A DNA stretch of 64,000 bases from Nematostella vectensis (GCF_932526225.1 NC_064038.1:8741070-8805069), one strand, 5' to 3'. Positions 1 to 13,724 are shown, numbered from the stretch's first letter. Made by a program: numbers and translations. The notes: generated by a model not told the origin, from the sequence alone.

Positions 1-801
1 CACTTTCTTTTCAAGGTAGGAATAATGCCTTTCTAAATAACGATAAAAAGATGGTTGTGTATTCAGCTACAATTAATCTATCTATGCAATGAAACTACGG
101 CAAGTATTTAAATTCTTTTTCAGATTTGATTTTAGGCTTGAAGGTTTGTTTACACATCTTCCGAGATTGTCTAGAATAAGATCTCTCCTTTACAATGATA
201 TTTTTTGGTTTTTCTTGAGAGACACGGAGGTCTGAAGGTCTTTGGCCTCTTTTGCTGCAGGAAATAAATAATTTTATTATGCTTCTGTGAAATCCTGAAA
301 ATGGCGCCTTTGTGAGTGTGATCCTCTTGCTTACAAAAACGTACAAAAACATACTACACGCATCACTACATACAAGTTACAGTTTCACTCCCCGTCACTT
401 CTACTGTAACTCTCGATCCTCGGAAAGGGTTCACGCAATATACGAAAAAAAAAAAACTGCTTCACTCCGCTCTATTTTTCTCGCCTCTCTGAGGCTCGCG
501 ATGCACTTTGTGCATCTTTCGCTGGCACTTCGCGCTTACACTACTCGTACCCTTGTATCTTCGAACAAAGACCCTGTTGACAAACATAATCCACTTCATA
601 ATCTGAGTCCCACACCCCCAACAACGCTACCGATAACTCCCCTAACAAAACAAACACATGACGTGTTGATTTTCGTAATATCAATAGTGCGTTAAATAGG
701 AATACATTTTGCCGTGCTCCCTTGACCAGATCTGGTAAATCCTTTTGATGACCAAACAATGACACTTACAGTGCCACTTATATTATATTTGCTACTTTCA
801 G
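1..801. other. Intron of the SNX27 gene, no further feature seen
   Basis: The sequence upstream of the first visible SNX27 exon (acceptor AG at 800-801) holds no exon I can match to the PX or PDZ domains. Short open frames occur, but they are AT-rich or cross low-complexity runs and lack family similarity. Confidence 0.5.
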
Positions 802-3800
802 TTAAAAAAGGAGTTTAGAGACTTCCAGTTTCCCAAGTTCCCTGGGAAGTGGCCGTTTACTCTGTCTGAGCACCAGCTAGAAGCAAGAAGGAAAGGACTT
901 GAGAGTTACTTGCAGCAAGGTAGTGTCTGTCCTCATGACTGTGGCTGCATAGAATTTGGGGCTGGGAGTTGGTAACAGGTCTTGTCAATATTCCTTGTAA
1001 TTGTTTTGTGCAGGGGAGGGGGGGGGAGTGTAGACACAATTGTCTCCCACATGCATGTCCCTTTACAATCAAAAGTCTACATTAGGACTACCCCCAAATT
1101 GGGACTAACTACAGCATTGACCCCCCCCCCCTACCTCCTGCTAACTGCATCATCAACCCCCTCCTCCCTGCTAACTGCATCATCAACCCCCTCCTCCCTG
1201 CTAAGTACATCATCAACCCCCCTAGCTCCTGCGAACTACAGTGTTGAACCCCCTTCCCCCTGTTAAGTACAGCATTGAAACCCTCTATCCCCTGCTAACT
1301 ACATCATCAACCCCCTACCCCTTGGGAACTACAGCGTAGAACCCCCCTACCCCCTGCTAACTACAGCATTCACCCTCCTATTAACAACAGCACTGATCCC
1401 CCCCTATTAACTACAGCATTTACCCTCCTATTAACTACAGCATTGATCCCCCCTATTAACTACAGCATTGATCCCCCCTATTAACTACAGCATTGATCCC
1501 CCCTATTAACTACAGCATTGAACCCCCCTATTAACTACAGCATTGATCCCTCCTATTAACTACAGCATTTACCCTCCTATTAACTACAGCATTGATCCCC
1601 CCTATTAACTACAGCATTGATCCCCTCTATTAACTACAGCATTGAACCCCCTATTAACTACAGCATTGATCCCCCTATTAACTACAGCATTGAACCCCCC
1701 TATTAACTACAGCATTGAACCCCCCTATTAACTACAGCATTGATCCCCCTATTAACTACAGCATTGATCCCCCCTATTAACTACAGCATTGATCCCCCCT
1801 ATTAACTACAGCATTGAACCCCCTGTTAACTACAGCATTGATCCCCCCTATTAACTACAGCATTGATCCCCCCTATTAACTACAGCATTGATCCCCCCTA
1901 TTAACTACAGCATTGAACCCCCTGTTAACTACAGCATTGATCCCCTCTATTGACTACAGCATTGATCCCCCTATTAACTACAGCATTGATCCCCCCTATT
2001 AACTACAGCATTGATCCCCCCTATTAACTACAGCATTGAACCCCCTGTTAACTACAGCATTGATCCCCCCTATTAACTACAGCATTGATCCCCCCTATTA
2101 ACTACAACATTGAACCCCCCTATTAACTACAGTATTGAACCCCCTGTTAACTACAGCATTGATCCCCTCTATTAACTACAGCATTGATCCCCCTATTAAC
2201 TACAGCATTGACCCCCCTATTAACTACAGCATTGATCCCTCTATTAACTACACCATTTACCCCCCTATTAACTACAGCATTTACCTCCCTATTAACTACA
2301 GCATTGATCCCCCCTATTAACTACAGCATTGATCCCCCCTATTAACTACAGCATTGAACCCCCTGTTAACTACAGCATTGATCCCCCTATTAACTACAGC
2401 ATTGATCCCCCTATTAAGTACAGCATTGATCCCCCTATTAACTACAGCATTGATCCCCCCTATTAACTACAGCATTGAACCCCCTGTTAACTACAGCATT
2501 GATCCCCCTTTTAACTACAGCATTGAACCCTCCTATTAACTACAGCGTTGATTCCCCCTATTAACTACAACATTGATCCCCCTATTAACTACAGCATTGA
2601 TCCCCCCTATTAACTACAGCATTGAACCCCCTGTTAACTACAGCATTGATCCCCCTATTAACTACAGCATTGATCCCCCTATTAAGTACAGCATTGATCC
2701 CCCTATTAACTACGGCATTGATCCCCCCTATTAACTACAGCATTGAACCCCCTGTTAACTACAGCATTGAACCCCCCTATTAACTACAGCGTTGATTCCC
2801 CCTATTAACTACAACATTGATCCCCCTATTAACTACAGCATTGATCCCCCTTTTAACTACAGCATTGAACCCTCCTATTAACTACAGCGTTGATTCCCCC
2901 TATTAACTACAACATTGATCCCCCTATTAACTACAGCATTGATCCCCCTATTAACTACAGCATTGAACCCCCCTATTAACTACAGCATTGATCCCCCTAT
3001 TAACTACAGCATTGATCCCCCCTATTAACTACAGCATTGATCCCCCCTATTAACTACAGCATTGAACCCCCTATTAACTACAGCATTGAACCCCCTATTA
3101 ACTACAGCATTGACCCCACCTATTAACTACAGCATTGATCCCCCCCTATTAACTACAGCATTGATCCCCCCTATTAACTATAGCATTGAACCCCCCCTAT
3201 TGACTACAGCATTGATCCCCCAACTACAGCATTGAACCCCCTATTAACTACAACATTGAACCCCCTATTAACTACAGCATTGATCCCCCCTATTAACTAC
3301 AGCATTGAACCCTCCTATTAACTACAGCATTGAACCCCCCTTTTAACTACAGTGTTGACCCCCCCCCCTTTTAACTACAGCATTGAACCCCCCTTTTAAC
3401 TACAGTGTTGACCCCCCTGTAAAATAGAGCATTGAACCCCTCTACCCCATGCTATGTAAATACAGCATTGCCCCCCTACCCCTTGATAACTACAGAGTTG
3501 CCTCCTTGTTGTAGCTACAACTCTGAAACACATTGCAAGGACATTAACCTCTGGGCTTTAAGTATCGTGAGATTTACAGGGGACTGGGATGTTATGCTGC
3601 ACATGTATGTGGGAAAAATGCTTGATTTTGTTTCACTTCAGTCTGCAGTGTTCGAGTAATTGGGGATTCGGTTTTGATGCAAGATTTTCTTGATGATGAT
3701 GATAAAATGGTAAGATGAACGTACACATATTTTTGTGAATTAGAATTTGTGTCAAAATTAGTTTGCAATAAATGCATCTAACTTCTTGGGATGGATCTAT

Positions 3801-6800
3801 GATATTCTAACTATATTGCGTTTTGTTTTCCATAGGAAGATACTGAAATGGAAATTGAATTAAGAATTCTTCTGCCAGATAACTCAGTTGAGATAGTTGT
3901 AGTGGAGAAACGATACAAGACAAGAGAAGTTTACAAGGTATCAGAAATTTCATGTATTTTTCATGTGAAAAATGTGTTCATTATGCATGAGTAAATATGG
4001 TTATTTATTCATCTACTGTAAGAATTATACTGTTTGTACCTAACCTGTGTGTTTTTTAAATCATTTTACAGGCACTTGTCTCTAAGATTGGACTTGACCA
4101 AGAAAGTGCTCTCTATTTTGCCCTTTTTGAAGTTACAGCGAGTGGCTTTGGTACGAAAGTAATCTGTTTACTCATCATGGAGGAAGTTCCTACTTAGTAA
4201 ACAATACATAACTCTAACAAATTTCAAAATTCAAATCAGCCAGGGCCGCACTGTAGCTATATTTTTTACTTGAATGTTGCTTACTGTCACCATACATTAC
4301 ACTTTTTTTTCTCTCTCTATTCCTTCCAGAAAGAAAATTAAAAGAAAATGAATTTCCTCACAATGTGTACATAAGACGGTATTCAGAAACTTCAACTACT
4401 TGTCTTGCCCTACGCAAATGGGTCTTTACACTTGCAAGAGTAAGTAAAGAAATAAAATAACTGATATTGTATCACCACCACCTAATCGTCATCCTAACAA
4501 GGGTTATCTTCATTATCCGAACCATCGTTATCATCAGCCAAATCATCTTCAGCATCATTATTTTCCTCCTCATCATCATTATCACTACCACCATTATCAA
4601 GATCATCACTACTGCCATCATTATCATCATTACCATCATCATCATCATCATTAGAATCACCACCAGCAGCGCCATCATCATCACCACCATCATAACATTT
4701 ATCACCACCAACATAACATTATCAGCACCACCATCATCATTATCACCATCATTATCATCACCACCATCATAATCACCACTACCATCATTATCACCACCAA
4801 CATAATCATTATCACCACCAACATAATCATTATCACCACCACCATCATTATCACCACCAGCATCATTATCACCACCAGCATCTACTGTAATCAAATCAGC
4901 TAAGCAGGTATCTGTATCATATCAACCTCAACTGCGATTTTTATTGGGGTTTACTGAGTGGCTTACTGTAGATTAGATCTCAACACTCGTTTGAACACCA
5001 TAAATAAACAATTAATTTTAGAAGTCTATTTTTTCTCATATTTTCACTCATTTCCATCAAAGGTATTTACAAATGCTTATTCTATAGGAGGTTGAATTGA
5101 ACTCTGATGAAGTTGCTCTCAATCTTCTATATCACCAAGTAAGTATATTGTACAACCAGAGTAGAATTTTAGCAATGTTTGGAAAAGAACCCAGCATTGA
5201 AGTATCCAGAAATGATTTGTGCAGCTAGTATGCCATGTTTTACTATGCATTGTTTTGTTGAAGGCCTTAGAAGATATCAAAAGTAGAAAGCTGACACCAG
5301 GCACAAAACTGCAACAACTAAAAGATCTGAAAAATTCATCGAAAAAAAGAGAGGTATTGGGAAGATTATTGTGATTATGTTTTGGTGGCTTGGAAAGTAT
5401 ATTGAAAGTTAATTGTCCTGAATTTCTTTTTACAATGATCTCCCAGACAAGCAGTTGGTGATTTTTTTCACTATCCATTGTCCATATTCTGCATTTATTA
5501 GTGACAGTCTTGTCATTCAACAGTTTGCCATTCACAGATCAGTGTGACAAAGTTTTATTGATTTGCAATGTCTATTTATTACTGGTCATTGGGGGTGTGT
5601 ATCAAAATACAGATCAATCAAAATGCCCAAACAGTCCTGTTAATTTACCAGAGTATAGATATGGTTCACCAAAAAGGTAGTCAACTCAAGAAATTTTATT
5701 GAAGAGGAAAATTTACCGGAGTCAAGTACCAGTTTTTGATTAACTGGATATGTTTTTGTTAAACTGGATATGGATACTGTATTCACTGGAGAACAGGATG
5801 AGCTATCATTTAAGAATTGCAATTCAATCTCTGACAATGTTTCTTGGTTTGTCATATTTACATGTTTACTGTACATTCCTTCTGGCAGTATCTGGACGTT
5901 GCACGCACCCTGGATCACTATAATACAGTGGTATTCCCACACTGTCCATGTGATGCACGCAGAAATGGCCATGTGATCACCACAATATGCCTCAAGAGCT
6001 TTCAGATGAAGGCATGCACTGAGGATGGTGTCTTAGAGGTACGTGGTACAGTATGAGTAGAAATTCAGGACTACAGACAAGCTGTAAAAGAACTACAGTC
6101 GGCGGTCTTCGTAGGCCCAGTGAAATCAGTCAACCAAGGTGAAACCTGAACCTTGGGGGATTTATCCCACAGCCTTAGAGTTGGCATGATGTCCAGGTCC
6201 GTTCCCAGGGAGGGGGGGGGGGGGGCATGCACCCCCCAACGACGGTGAAAAGTCCAATTCTGGTTCGCAATAGACATGCTATTCGTTGACAGAACTATAA
6301 AGCATAAGCAAATTAGATAGAAAAAAGACAATTTCTAGATCACTCTGGTATGTCATAAATCATAAAGACTTTTTGGTAGCTAAATCCGATAATAAACGTA
6401 CCGTGGAGATGTTGCAATGGCGCATAAAAAATATCCCTTTTTGTTCTTTCAAACCCCCCCCCCCCCCCCCAAGGAAAATACTGGGTACGGGCCTGATGTC
6501 ATATGCGACAAACATTTGTTTGGGGTACAGCTTAGGTATTGTTGTTTTATTTCTCATGGCATTTAAATGGCTTTGTCAAAAATATTATTCAACATTTATG
6601 TAACTGATGTGCTTGTATATTATCCTATCTTGGGTAAAATAATGCAATGTCAAGCTGTCCTTCCTGTGTTGTTTGTAAAAAAAATCCAAACTTTGGTTAT
6701 CATGTTTTCTTGATGCCATAGGAACAGGAGCATTCTCTCGACTGGGATCAGATACAGCAATGTGAGGCTGACTCAGAGGCCATGGCAGTTTGCTTTGAGT

Positions 6801-9800
6801 ACAAGAAAGGGGGAAAGTCCAGATGGGTTAAAATTTATTCTGAATATGTAAGTAGATATAGCACTTTGTTTTACTTTTGGATAATCATTCGTCATAATGC
6901 ATCCTTTGTTACAATATTTGAAAGAGTTTTAAAGTCTATACAAGGCCCAAAAATGTCACAAATTAGCAACTATGTAAACAAACATTAACGTGGTCCGGGG
7001 CTATCAACCGAAGATATATGGTAATAACTGGGACTGCCTCATGGTCAAGGGATTTAACAACTGCATTGTTATATCATGAAAATTGTCAAATCGAGATGTG
7101 GCTGGACCCAACATTCCCTGCTAGCAGAGGCCTCTTTTTTAAGAGACTCTTTTCCTCGCGAACGCCAGCCCAGCAAAAGACAGAGAAAAGAGGCCAACTT
7201 CGTTATGCATAGGATGTGGTAATATCCATTATCGCTACATTGAAGTTCCACTGTAACTTGAATTCCAGTGGTATTTCTAATTATGCTTTTTTTGTCCCTG
7301 TAGTTTGAATACATGGCTGAGTGTGTCTCGAGAGTCATGCAAGAAATCGAGTGGAACGCCAATGTGAGTAGAGGACAACTTTCAAAGACGTGCTTAATTA
7401 TTACCTAAGCATTATTACTTAAGCATTCCCTAAAGTAAGGGATTTCTTTCAAAGACGTGGTACTGTATTTTACTACAGCAATGCAATATAGCCATGTCTT
7501 GGAGTAGATAATTTTCTTTCGAAGACGTGGTACTATATTTTACTACAGCAATGCAATATAGCCATGTCTTGGAGTAGGTAATTTTCTTTCAAAGACGTGG
7601 TACTGTATTTTACTACAGCAATGCAATATAGCCATGTCTTGGAGTAGATGATTTTCTTTCGAAGACGTGGTACTGTATTTTACTACAGCAATGCAATATA
7701 GCCATGTCTTGGAGTAGATAATTTTCTTTCAAAGACGTGGTACTGTATTTTACTACAGTAATGCAATATAGCCATGTCTTGGAGTAGATAATTTTCTTTC
7801 AAAGACGTGGTACTGTATTTTACAAACAGCAATGCAATATAGCCATGTCTTGGAGTAGATAATTTTCTTTTGAAGACGTAAGACGACGTGGTATTTTACT
7901 ACAGCATTGCTTAAAGCTATGTCTTTGTGTTGTTGTTATAGGATGGTCTCTCTACTGTCCTTCCGACAACAATGCCTGAAGCAGAAAATGAAGAGAAGCA
8001 ACACACAGAACCTGACACAACGAATTCATCAAAGGTAGAATACTACTGGTGACTTAACTTTATAAATGAAATTTGGTTGGTCACCTTGCTTAACAACAAA
8101 TTCATCAAAGGTAGAATACTACTGGTGACTTAACTTTATAAATGAAATTTGGTTGGTCACCTTGCTTAACAACGAATTCATCAAAGGTAGAATACTACTG
8201 GTGACTTAACTTTATAAATGAAATTTGGTTGGTCCTTAACAACGAATTCATCGAAGGTAGAATACTACTGGTGACTTAACTTTATAAATGAAAGTTGGTT
8301 GGTCACCTTGCTTAACAACGAATTCATCAAAGGTAGAATACTACTGGTGACTTAACTTTATAAATGAAATTTGGTTGGTCACCTTGCTTACGGTATACCT
8401 CCGAACTCATATCAATCTCGAATCGTCTTTTCTGGGAATCTAAACCAAACTACATACCTTATTGCAACCTCGTCCTACTTATACTACTGCAGTTCCATCA
8501 CGCTTATAATGATAAATATACTACCGTAACACTGCTCCACTATTCCACGCTGCACCTCATCTTTTTCAAAAGATATGAGCAGCCAATGTATTCTTCAATC
8601 CGCCCTGATTTCTTGAACCCACACTATCTAGAACTGTTTTTAGGTTCCCTTATACAGTTTGAGTTACAGTAGTGGGATTCTAGGTTCTTCATCTCATGAT
8701 CCCGATTTCTTTTGCTCATATCCACTACAATGCGTCATCCCACATCACTATCTCACCATGTCACGCTAGACCTCACTTTTTCCTTATTTTACCTGACCAT
8801 ACCTCTTGATCGGGCCTCCCCCCTAATCTCGACTAACCTTGCCTTACCCCCACCTCATCTCACTTCACCTGACTCTAGTTTACCTTTACCTTACCTAAAT
8901 TCAACCACCCCCACCTTACCTTATCGTACCTTGTTAAACCATTTTATCACTGAACTGAACCCAACCCAACCATCTTTACCTTTCTTCACCTTTTACTACC
9001 CATATCATCTTTCTCACCCCACCCAACCTTACTTAACCGGACTCTAGTCTTACCTCACCTTACCTCAACCACCCCACCTTACCTTATCGTACCTTGTAAC
9101 ACCCCTTATCACCTAACTCAGCCCACCATAACCATCTTACTTTTCATCATTTTATCACTGAACTAAACCCACCCCAACCATCTTACTTTATCTCACTTCA
9201 CCCTGTAGCACCCATATCATCTTTCTAACCCCATCCAACCTTCATTCACCTGACTCTAGTCTACCTTACCTCACCTCACCTCAATTCAACCACCACACCT
9301 TACCTTATCGTACCTCGTTATACCCCTAATCACCTACCTCAACCCACCCCAACCGGTCCCATCTCACTTCACCTCACCTCACCTGAGTCTAGTCTTCTTT
9401 ACCTCACCTTAGCAGATCCCACCGAACCATAGTTTTATCCTGTTTTATTCACTTCGCCTTACCTTAACCCTTACCGTGTTATACTCCATTTTATCCCATC
9501 TAACATTATAAACCTCTTACATCACAATATATCTCAACCCTTTTAATCCCATGTTATATGATTAACCTTCGTCTCAACTAAAATCTACCCGCTTTTGCAT
9601 ACAGAAAGATACACACCTTTTCGTGGGCGAACGAAACCCATTACTCCCATTCTAATTCCAACGGCCACGCTTCATAGTGCTTGTGTCTGACACTCAATTT
9701 TATATTAATATTAAATCATGTAACAGGCAAACAAACCCCCAAGTCCGCCAAGAACACGAGCGAAGTCGTCAAAAGTCACGAAAACGGCAACACCCAAACA

Positions 9801-9843
9801 GACTGTCGTGTTCAGTGGAGCAATAGAGGACGACGATCTCTAG
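802..9843 (+). CDS. SNX27: Sorting nexin 27-type gene, 3' portion (12 exons, 387 codons, 5' end outside window)
   Basis: Endosomal PX-FERM sorting nexin that, in the SNX27 family, recycles membrane cargo with retromer. Exons read by splice site and phase: 802-919, 3642-3709, 3836-3937, 4072-4150, 4330-4439, 5088-5138, 5264-5353, 5889-6038, 6722-6847, 7304-7363, 7942-8034, 9727-9843. They sum to 1164 nt, an exact codon multiple ending in TAG. The first exon encodes the end of the PX domain ([20 protein letters not shown]) and the next gives [10 protein letters not shown]. The FERM-like part includes [28 protein letters not shown] and [13 protein letters not shown], all SNX27-like rather than SNX17-like. 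After the FERM module comes an extra tail of about 69 residues, rich in Pro, Lys and Thr, ending GAIEDDDL. The PDZ domain expected at the N-terminus would lie upstream and cannot be checked here. Introns carry several large tandem repeats. Family assignment is confident; full-gene architecture is not visible. Confidence 0.93.
1095..3430 (+). repeat. Large minisatellite, unit about 24 bp, SNX27 intron
   Basis: About 95 tandem units of the form CCCCCTATTAACTACAGCAT plus TGAT or TGAA, with unit length drifting between 22 and 26 bp. Flanking units at 1130-1380 and 3350-3490 are more diverged, so the array looks older at its edges. On the transcribed strand each unit has a pyrimidine tract, a TTAAC branch-point-like motif and CTACAG, so it resembles a 3' splice site. 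Small open frames inside the array are repeat artefacts. Confidence 0.95.
4467..4890. repeat. ATC/ATT trinucleotide microsatellite region
   Basis: Compound (CAT/CAC/TAT)n tract in the SNX27 intron after the exon at 4330-4439. The open frames it generates on both strands are low-complexity runs (poly-Ile/Thr or Asp/Gly) and are not genes. Confidence 0.9.
6180..6500. mobile_element. Short inverted-repeat element with CAGGCCCGTACC-type ends, copy 1
   Basis: The left end reads approximately CCAGGTCCGTTCCCAGGG and the right end ACTGGGTACGGGCCTG, an imperfect terminal inverted repeat. Its interior (6280-6460) matches, in reverse orientation, the interior of the element at 31690-32045 over about 150 bp. 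It therefore belongs to a dispersed non-autonomous DNA-transposon family. Poly-G and poly-C runs lie near the ends. It sits in an SNX27 intron. Confidence 0.75.
7400..7905. repeat. Tandem repeat, about 72-bp unit, about 6 copies
   Basis: Units begin AATTTTCTTTCAAAGACGTG and continue through TACTACAGCAATGCAATATA to GTCTTGGAGTAGAT. They are nearly identical, with a degraded last copy at 7860-7920 running up to the polypyrimidine tract of the exon at 7942. The array fills most of the intron between the exons 7304-7363 and 7942-8034. Confidence 0.92.
8019..8395 (+). repeat. Tandem repeat of about 75 bp that spans an exon end and its splice donor
   Basis: The SNX27 exon ending at 8034 finishes ACGAATTCATCAAAG and is followed by GTAGAATACTACTGGTGACT. 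This boundary segment with the following intron is repeated about five times, for example with ATTCATCRAAGGTAGAATAC at about 8098, 8174, 8248 and 8322. Each copy carries the same exon tail and candidate GT donor. One copy has a small deletion and one has TCGAAG in place of TCAAAG. Confidence 0.9.
8700..9560. repeat. Pyrimidine-rich degenerate ACCTTACCTCACC repeat in last SNX27 intron
   Basis: Long C/T-rich tract built on loosely repeated CTTACCTCACCTCA and CATCTTAC words. It lies upstream of the last exon at 9727. The frames it leaves open are of very biased composition. I see no gene in it. Confidence 0.7.
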
Positions 9844-10374
9844 GGGATCGGGTTGAATACGTTCTTATGCGACTGTGTTCATTGCAGCCTCGAGGGGTCT
9901 CCCGAATCTTCATAATTAAGGTAGTCTGCCTAATAGCCGCTCCTAATGGCTGCTAAGCAGACTAAATATGGAGTGGATTGGAAATATCTATATCATCAGT
10001 AGTGCAAAATTAGTACCCGCGAAGTGAGCTGTCGGTTTTTCCCTTGTGTTAGGTGCAATATTTATATCGTATGGGCCACGAAGCTAGTGATAGCCACTGG
10101 GTATCAGAGGCTTGTCTCTCTGATATTTAGTCTCAATACGGTATTCGTTTGAGGTTCCTTGGTTTTGGAATCATCAGTATACTCATTGTATATTCTTAAC
10201 TCGAAAATAAGTACCTTGAAAATATCAGCTGAAAACCGCTGACTTTACTTTGTAGACTGACTTTCTAGACCTCGTGCTATAATAGTAGTTTTTTATATTA
10301 CTATTAACATGAAGTTTTTTTTTCGCACTTCATTCTATTTCACAATACAATGACTTCGTGAAAAATTAGAACTG

Positions 10375-10650
10375 TTTACTGTCGAATCCGTTGTATCGCG
10401 ACCCGCGTTTTTACAACACGGAATTGTGTCAGTAAAACCATTCTGAGCCAATCAGAGTCTCGCTTTGTGCACTTCCCTGGCTATCCTCAGGACGAAAACC
10501 AGACAGTGTCGCGACAGAAAGCCGGGCAACTGCACAAGACGAAAGATGGCAAGAATCTGATTGGCTTATAATAATTTGACTGGCGGAACAGAATATCCCA
10601 AAAACAAAAAGAAATCGATGTTTTGAAAACGCGACGGATTCGACAGTAAA
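10375..10650. mobile_element. MITE-like element with 17-bp terminal inverted repeats
   Basis: TTTACTGTCGAATCCGT at 10375-10391 is the exact reverse complement of 10634-10650. The 276-bp unit has no coding capacity. I could not find a convincing target duplication. Confidence 0.7.
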
Positions 10651-11098
10651 GAATACAGAAATAACTTTCAAGCGCACAAAAAATGTAACATTGTAAAAGT
10701 ATATATCTATGTGCGATAAATATTCATAAAACTTTCGAAACTTTTAATAGACACTAAAGTCTCACCTTTATGATGGATGCAATAACTAAACTATACAAGG
10801 CGCAAAACTCCTGCGTATAATAGTCTAACCAACAAGAACCAGTTGTCATTTTTAAAAATCAAGAATCAACTGCATCGACACCAAAAAAATAGCATATGGG
10901 GATTAATATTTATCCATGAAAGCCAAGAGAAGAGTGTGGTGATCGTAATAATTACAATTCTATAAAACACCGTTTACATAGAGGTGACCTCCGTTTACAT
11001 ATAGAGGTACCCTCCTAAAGCTAAGAGAAGAGAGTGTGGTGATCGTAATAAATGAAATTCTGTGAAACACCGTTTACATATGAGCGCTTGTAGAGGTA

Positions 11099-11191
11099 CC
11101 CTCTTACGCAGAGCTTTCTGTGTCGCTCGTTTACTTTGCTTTGATGTGGAGCAGAGTGAAAGACCGACACAGAAAGCTCTGCGCATGAGGG
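11099..11191. repeat. Foldback hairpin with 19-bp perfect arms
   Basis: CGCAGAGCTTTCTGTGTCG at 11107-11125 pairs exactly with 11165-11183, and outer CCCTC/GAGGG bases extend the stem. Just upstream, a segment of about 80 bp (GTTTACATAGAGGT to GTGGTGATCGTAATAA) is tandemly duplicated at about 10925-11100. This is probably a short non-autonomous element. Confidence 0.65.
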
Positions 11192-13724
11192 TATTATAGA
11201 GGCTAACTTAAAAAAAAAAACACAGGTTCCTATACACAGCTGTCTACTGAACTATGATCAGCGTTTCCGAGGAGTCTCGCGCTACAATGAATTTAGATTG
11301 ATCTTCCTCAAGTATTCGGATCAATTAAAATTGATAATTGAAATTGACAGTCTAAATTTTGGAGTTTGAATTAAAAGCAAATGCAAATATTATTCATTAA
11401 ATGTTGAATTAATTTTTGATAGCAATAGAATAATTGTCATATTACATATAGAGAAATATATTTGTGCCATATCCAGTATACAACAAGATGTTTTGATAAG
11501 TTATTCAAACCTGGTAAAGTGTGAAATGACCATATAAATACTTAACAATCCCTTCTTGTCTATGTGAGCCCGCAATCACGCAGACTCGTACCCTGTCTCT
11601 CTTTGACTCGCGTGTTGAATTGTGGGAAGTGACTGAATGTGAGACTGCGAAAGGTCTTTGGGGCCTGGTAACGAGCTCGTTTCAAATATCGTCTTGGTGA
11701 TTACCCGTCATCCAACAAGATCCCTGCCTAATTTATTTACATGTGAAGCATGGGAAAAATGACTTGTATTTCACTCGCCACGTTCCTCTTGCATACAATC
11801 CACTAAAAGGACTGGGACGTAGCCTAGTATGGGGTAAACCGCCAGTGCTGAAAAACGCAAGACTAGTTCCAGTACCGCGCGGTTAAACCAGCCTTTTTGT
11901 TTTAAATGGCGGCTTTTTACCGGCGAACAGTCACATTGTGGCGAATGCTAAGAAAACTAGATAAAACCTAAGGCTATAATTTTCTTTATGACTCCCTCAT
12001 TATCACACAAATCTGTCATCTTTTGTACAGTATGGTTTTAATGCTGTACAGTTAGTCAAAACAGCAACTGAAGTCAGCCTTTCGTACCTTTACTCGAACG
12101 ATTCAACACTACTATTGTGCTTGTTTTCGCCAGAGCACGCGCATGCGCATACGTTATTCAGCACTGTCGGTAAACCGAGGTTTTTTCCAAGTTATGACTT
12201 TAGAAAATATTGTAAAAATTCAGTTATTTATTTACATTTTTTGTGTGTTGTTTTCCCTGAAATAAAATCATTTTCCGACACCCCCCCCCCCCCCCCCCCT
12301 CCGTCCCTAGTTAATGATAAAAAAACCTTGGAACCCCTGACCCGCTACGTCCCATCATGTTTCACTGGCTCGGTCAAGTCATTTCCGTGTTTCTTAGTCA
12401 CTGCCGTTTTGTTCGGGATCCCTGTGGTGGGCCGCGAGGCAAGTGAAGCAGGGAAAGCACCGAGGAAGGGTTTCACCACAGGAAACCCAAATATAACGCT
12501 AGGGACTGGGCTTGGTAATGTATACATTTCAATATTCACTGTTGTAATTTGTAGCATCCAATGTGAATAAAATCAACTCGGTTATAAGTACAATATGTCG
12601 TCTCTCCACATGGTTGCTCTCGTATCCATGATCCATATCCGTGATTCCTTAGTCCTCTGGCTTCCTTTTTCAAACCAGGAGTCTTTGCCTGGTTGCATCT
12701 TGTTTCAAAATTCTTATTCTTATACAAAATGGATTTTGGAACCGGATGGATGCAGGCTACAGGGTCGCCATTTGCGTTAATTTACTGTAAATGCTCGCAT
12801 AGCACCAGCCTCGCCATAAGCCCACTTCAAACACAAGTCTTTTAGCGCGCACAAATTACTATTATTGAGCAACAAAACACGAGTACTTGACTATTTGTTA
12901 TTGTTTAATTTATTATTGTTCGATGATTAAGAGCTTGATTTTTTTCTAATTTGATACGAGAAATAAAGAAATGGCAGTTATTCGGCTAAAACTGAAGTCT
13001 ACATTTTGAAATAAGCGCCCCCTCTGCGGTGGCGGCTAAAACAATGCTGTCGGCGCTAGCATTTATGGTATATCCCTACAAGTCTTAGCCTCGTTTCCAT
13101 AATAAGCCTGCCACATCTCAGGGGCGGACCATTTGATATTTGACAGGGGGAGTGGCTATTTGTTTTGTTTGTTATTGTCGTTCTCTTTGCCTTTTTTTTG
13201 GAACAGCCTTAAATGGTCCGTGCCAAAATACGGTCTGTTGGCCTGAGTCCCGATCGCTTGACAGAAAGTAAACTCACCATCTCAATGACGATTTTTATTA
13301 TTACTCATTTGTCACATAATGAATAACACATATGCATACATCTGACATCAGGAATTGGGAACTAAACACAGACGACATGAGACATAACGTAACCCTCAAG
13401 GATTACTAATAAATTATCAATAAATTATGGATATCACAGAGTGAGTCATGCAGTATATACAAATCATTTTGGCCAAAAATCAATATTTCTAAATTTCTAA
13501 AGGTATGTATTATATATGAATATTGAATAAAATATGTTCAAAAAATATATTTATGAGTTTTATTTCATTTCATTTCGTAAAAAAATTTCGATTACTGTTT
13601 TGTCAAGCCGTCTTTTGCTGTCATAATCAATTCCAATGCTTAACGAAATTCTACGTAAAATGCAATCAGAATGAAACAACGATATTATTCGTTACCTTAA
13701 GCGCATGCTTGAACGTTTATATCG

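Noticed and set aside
4467-4894. Open frames of 101-140 codons on both strands
   Set aside because: Trinucleotide microsatellite, open in several frames only because it lacks stop words.
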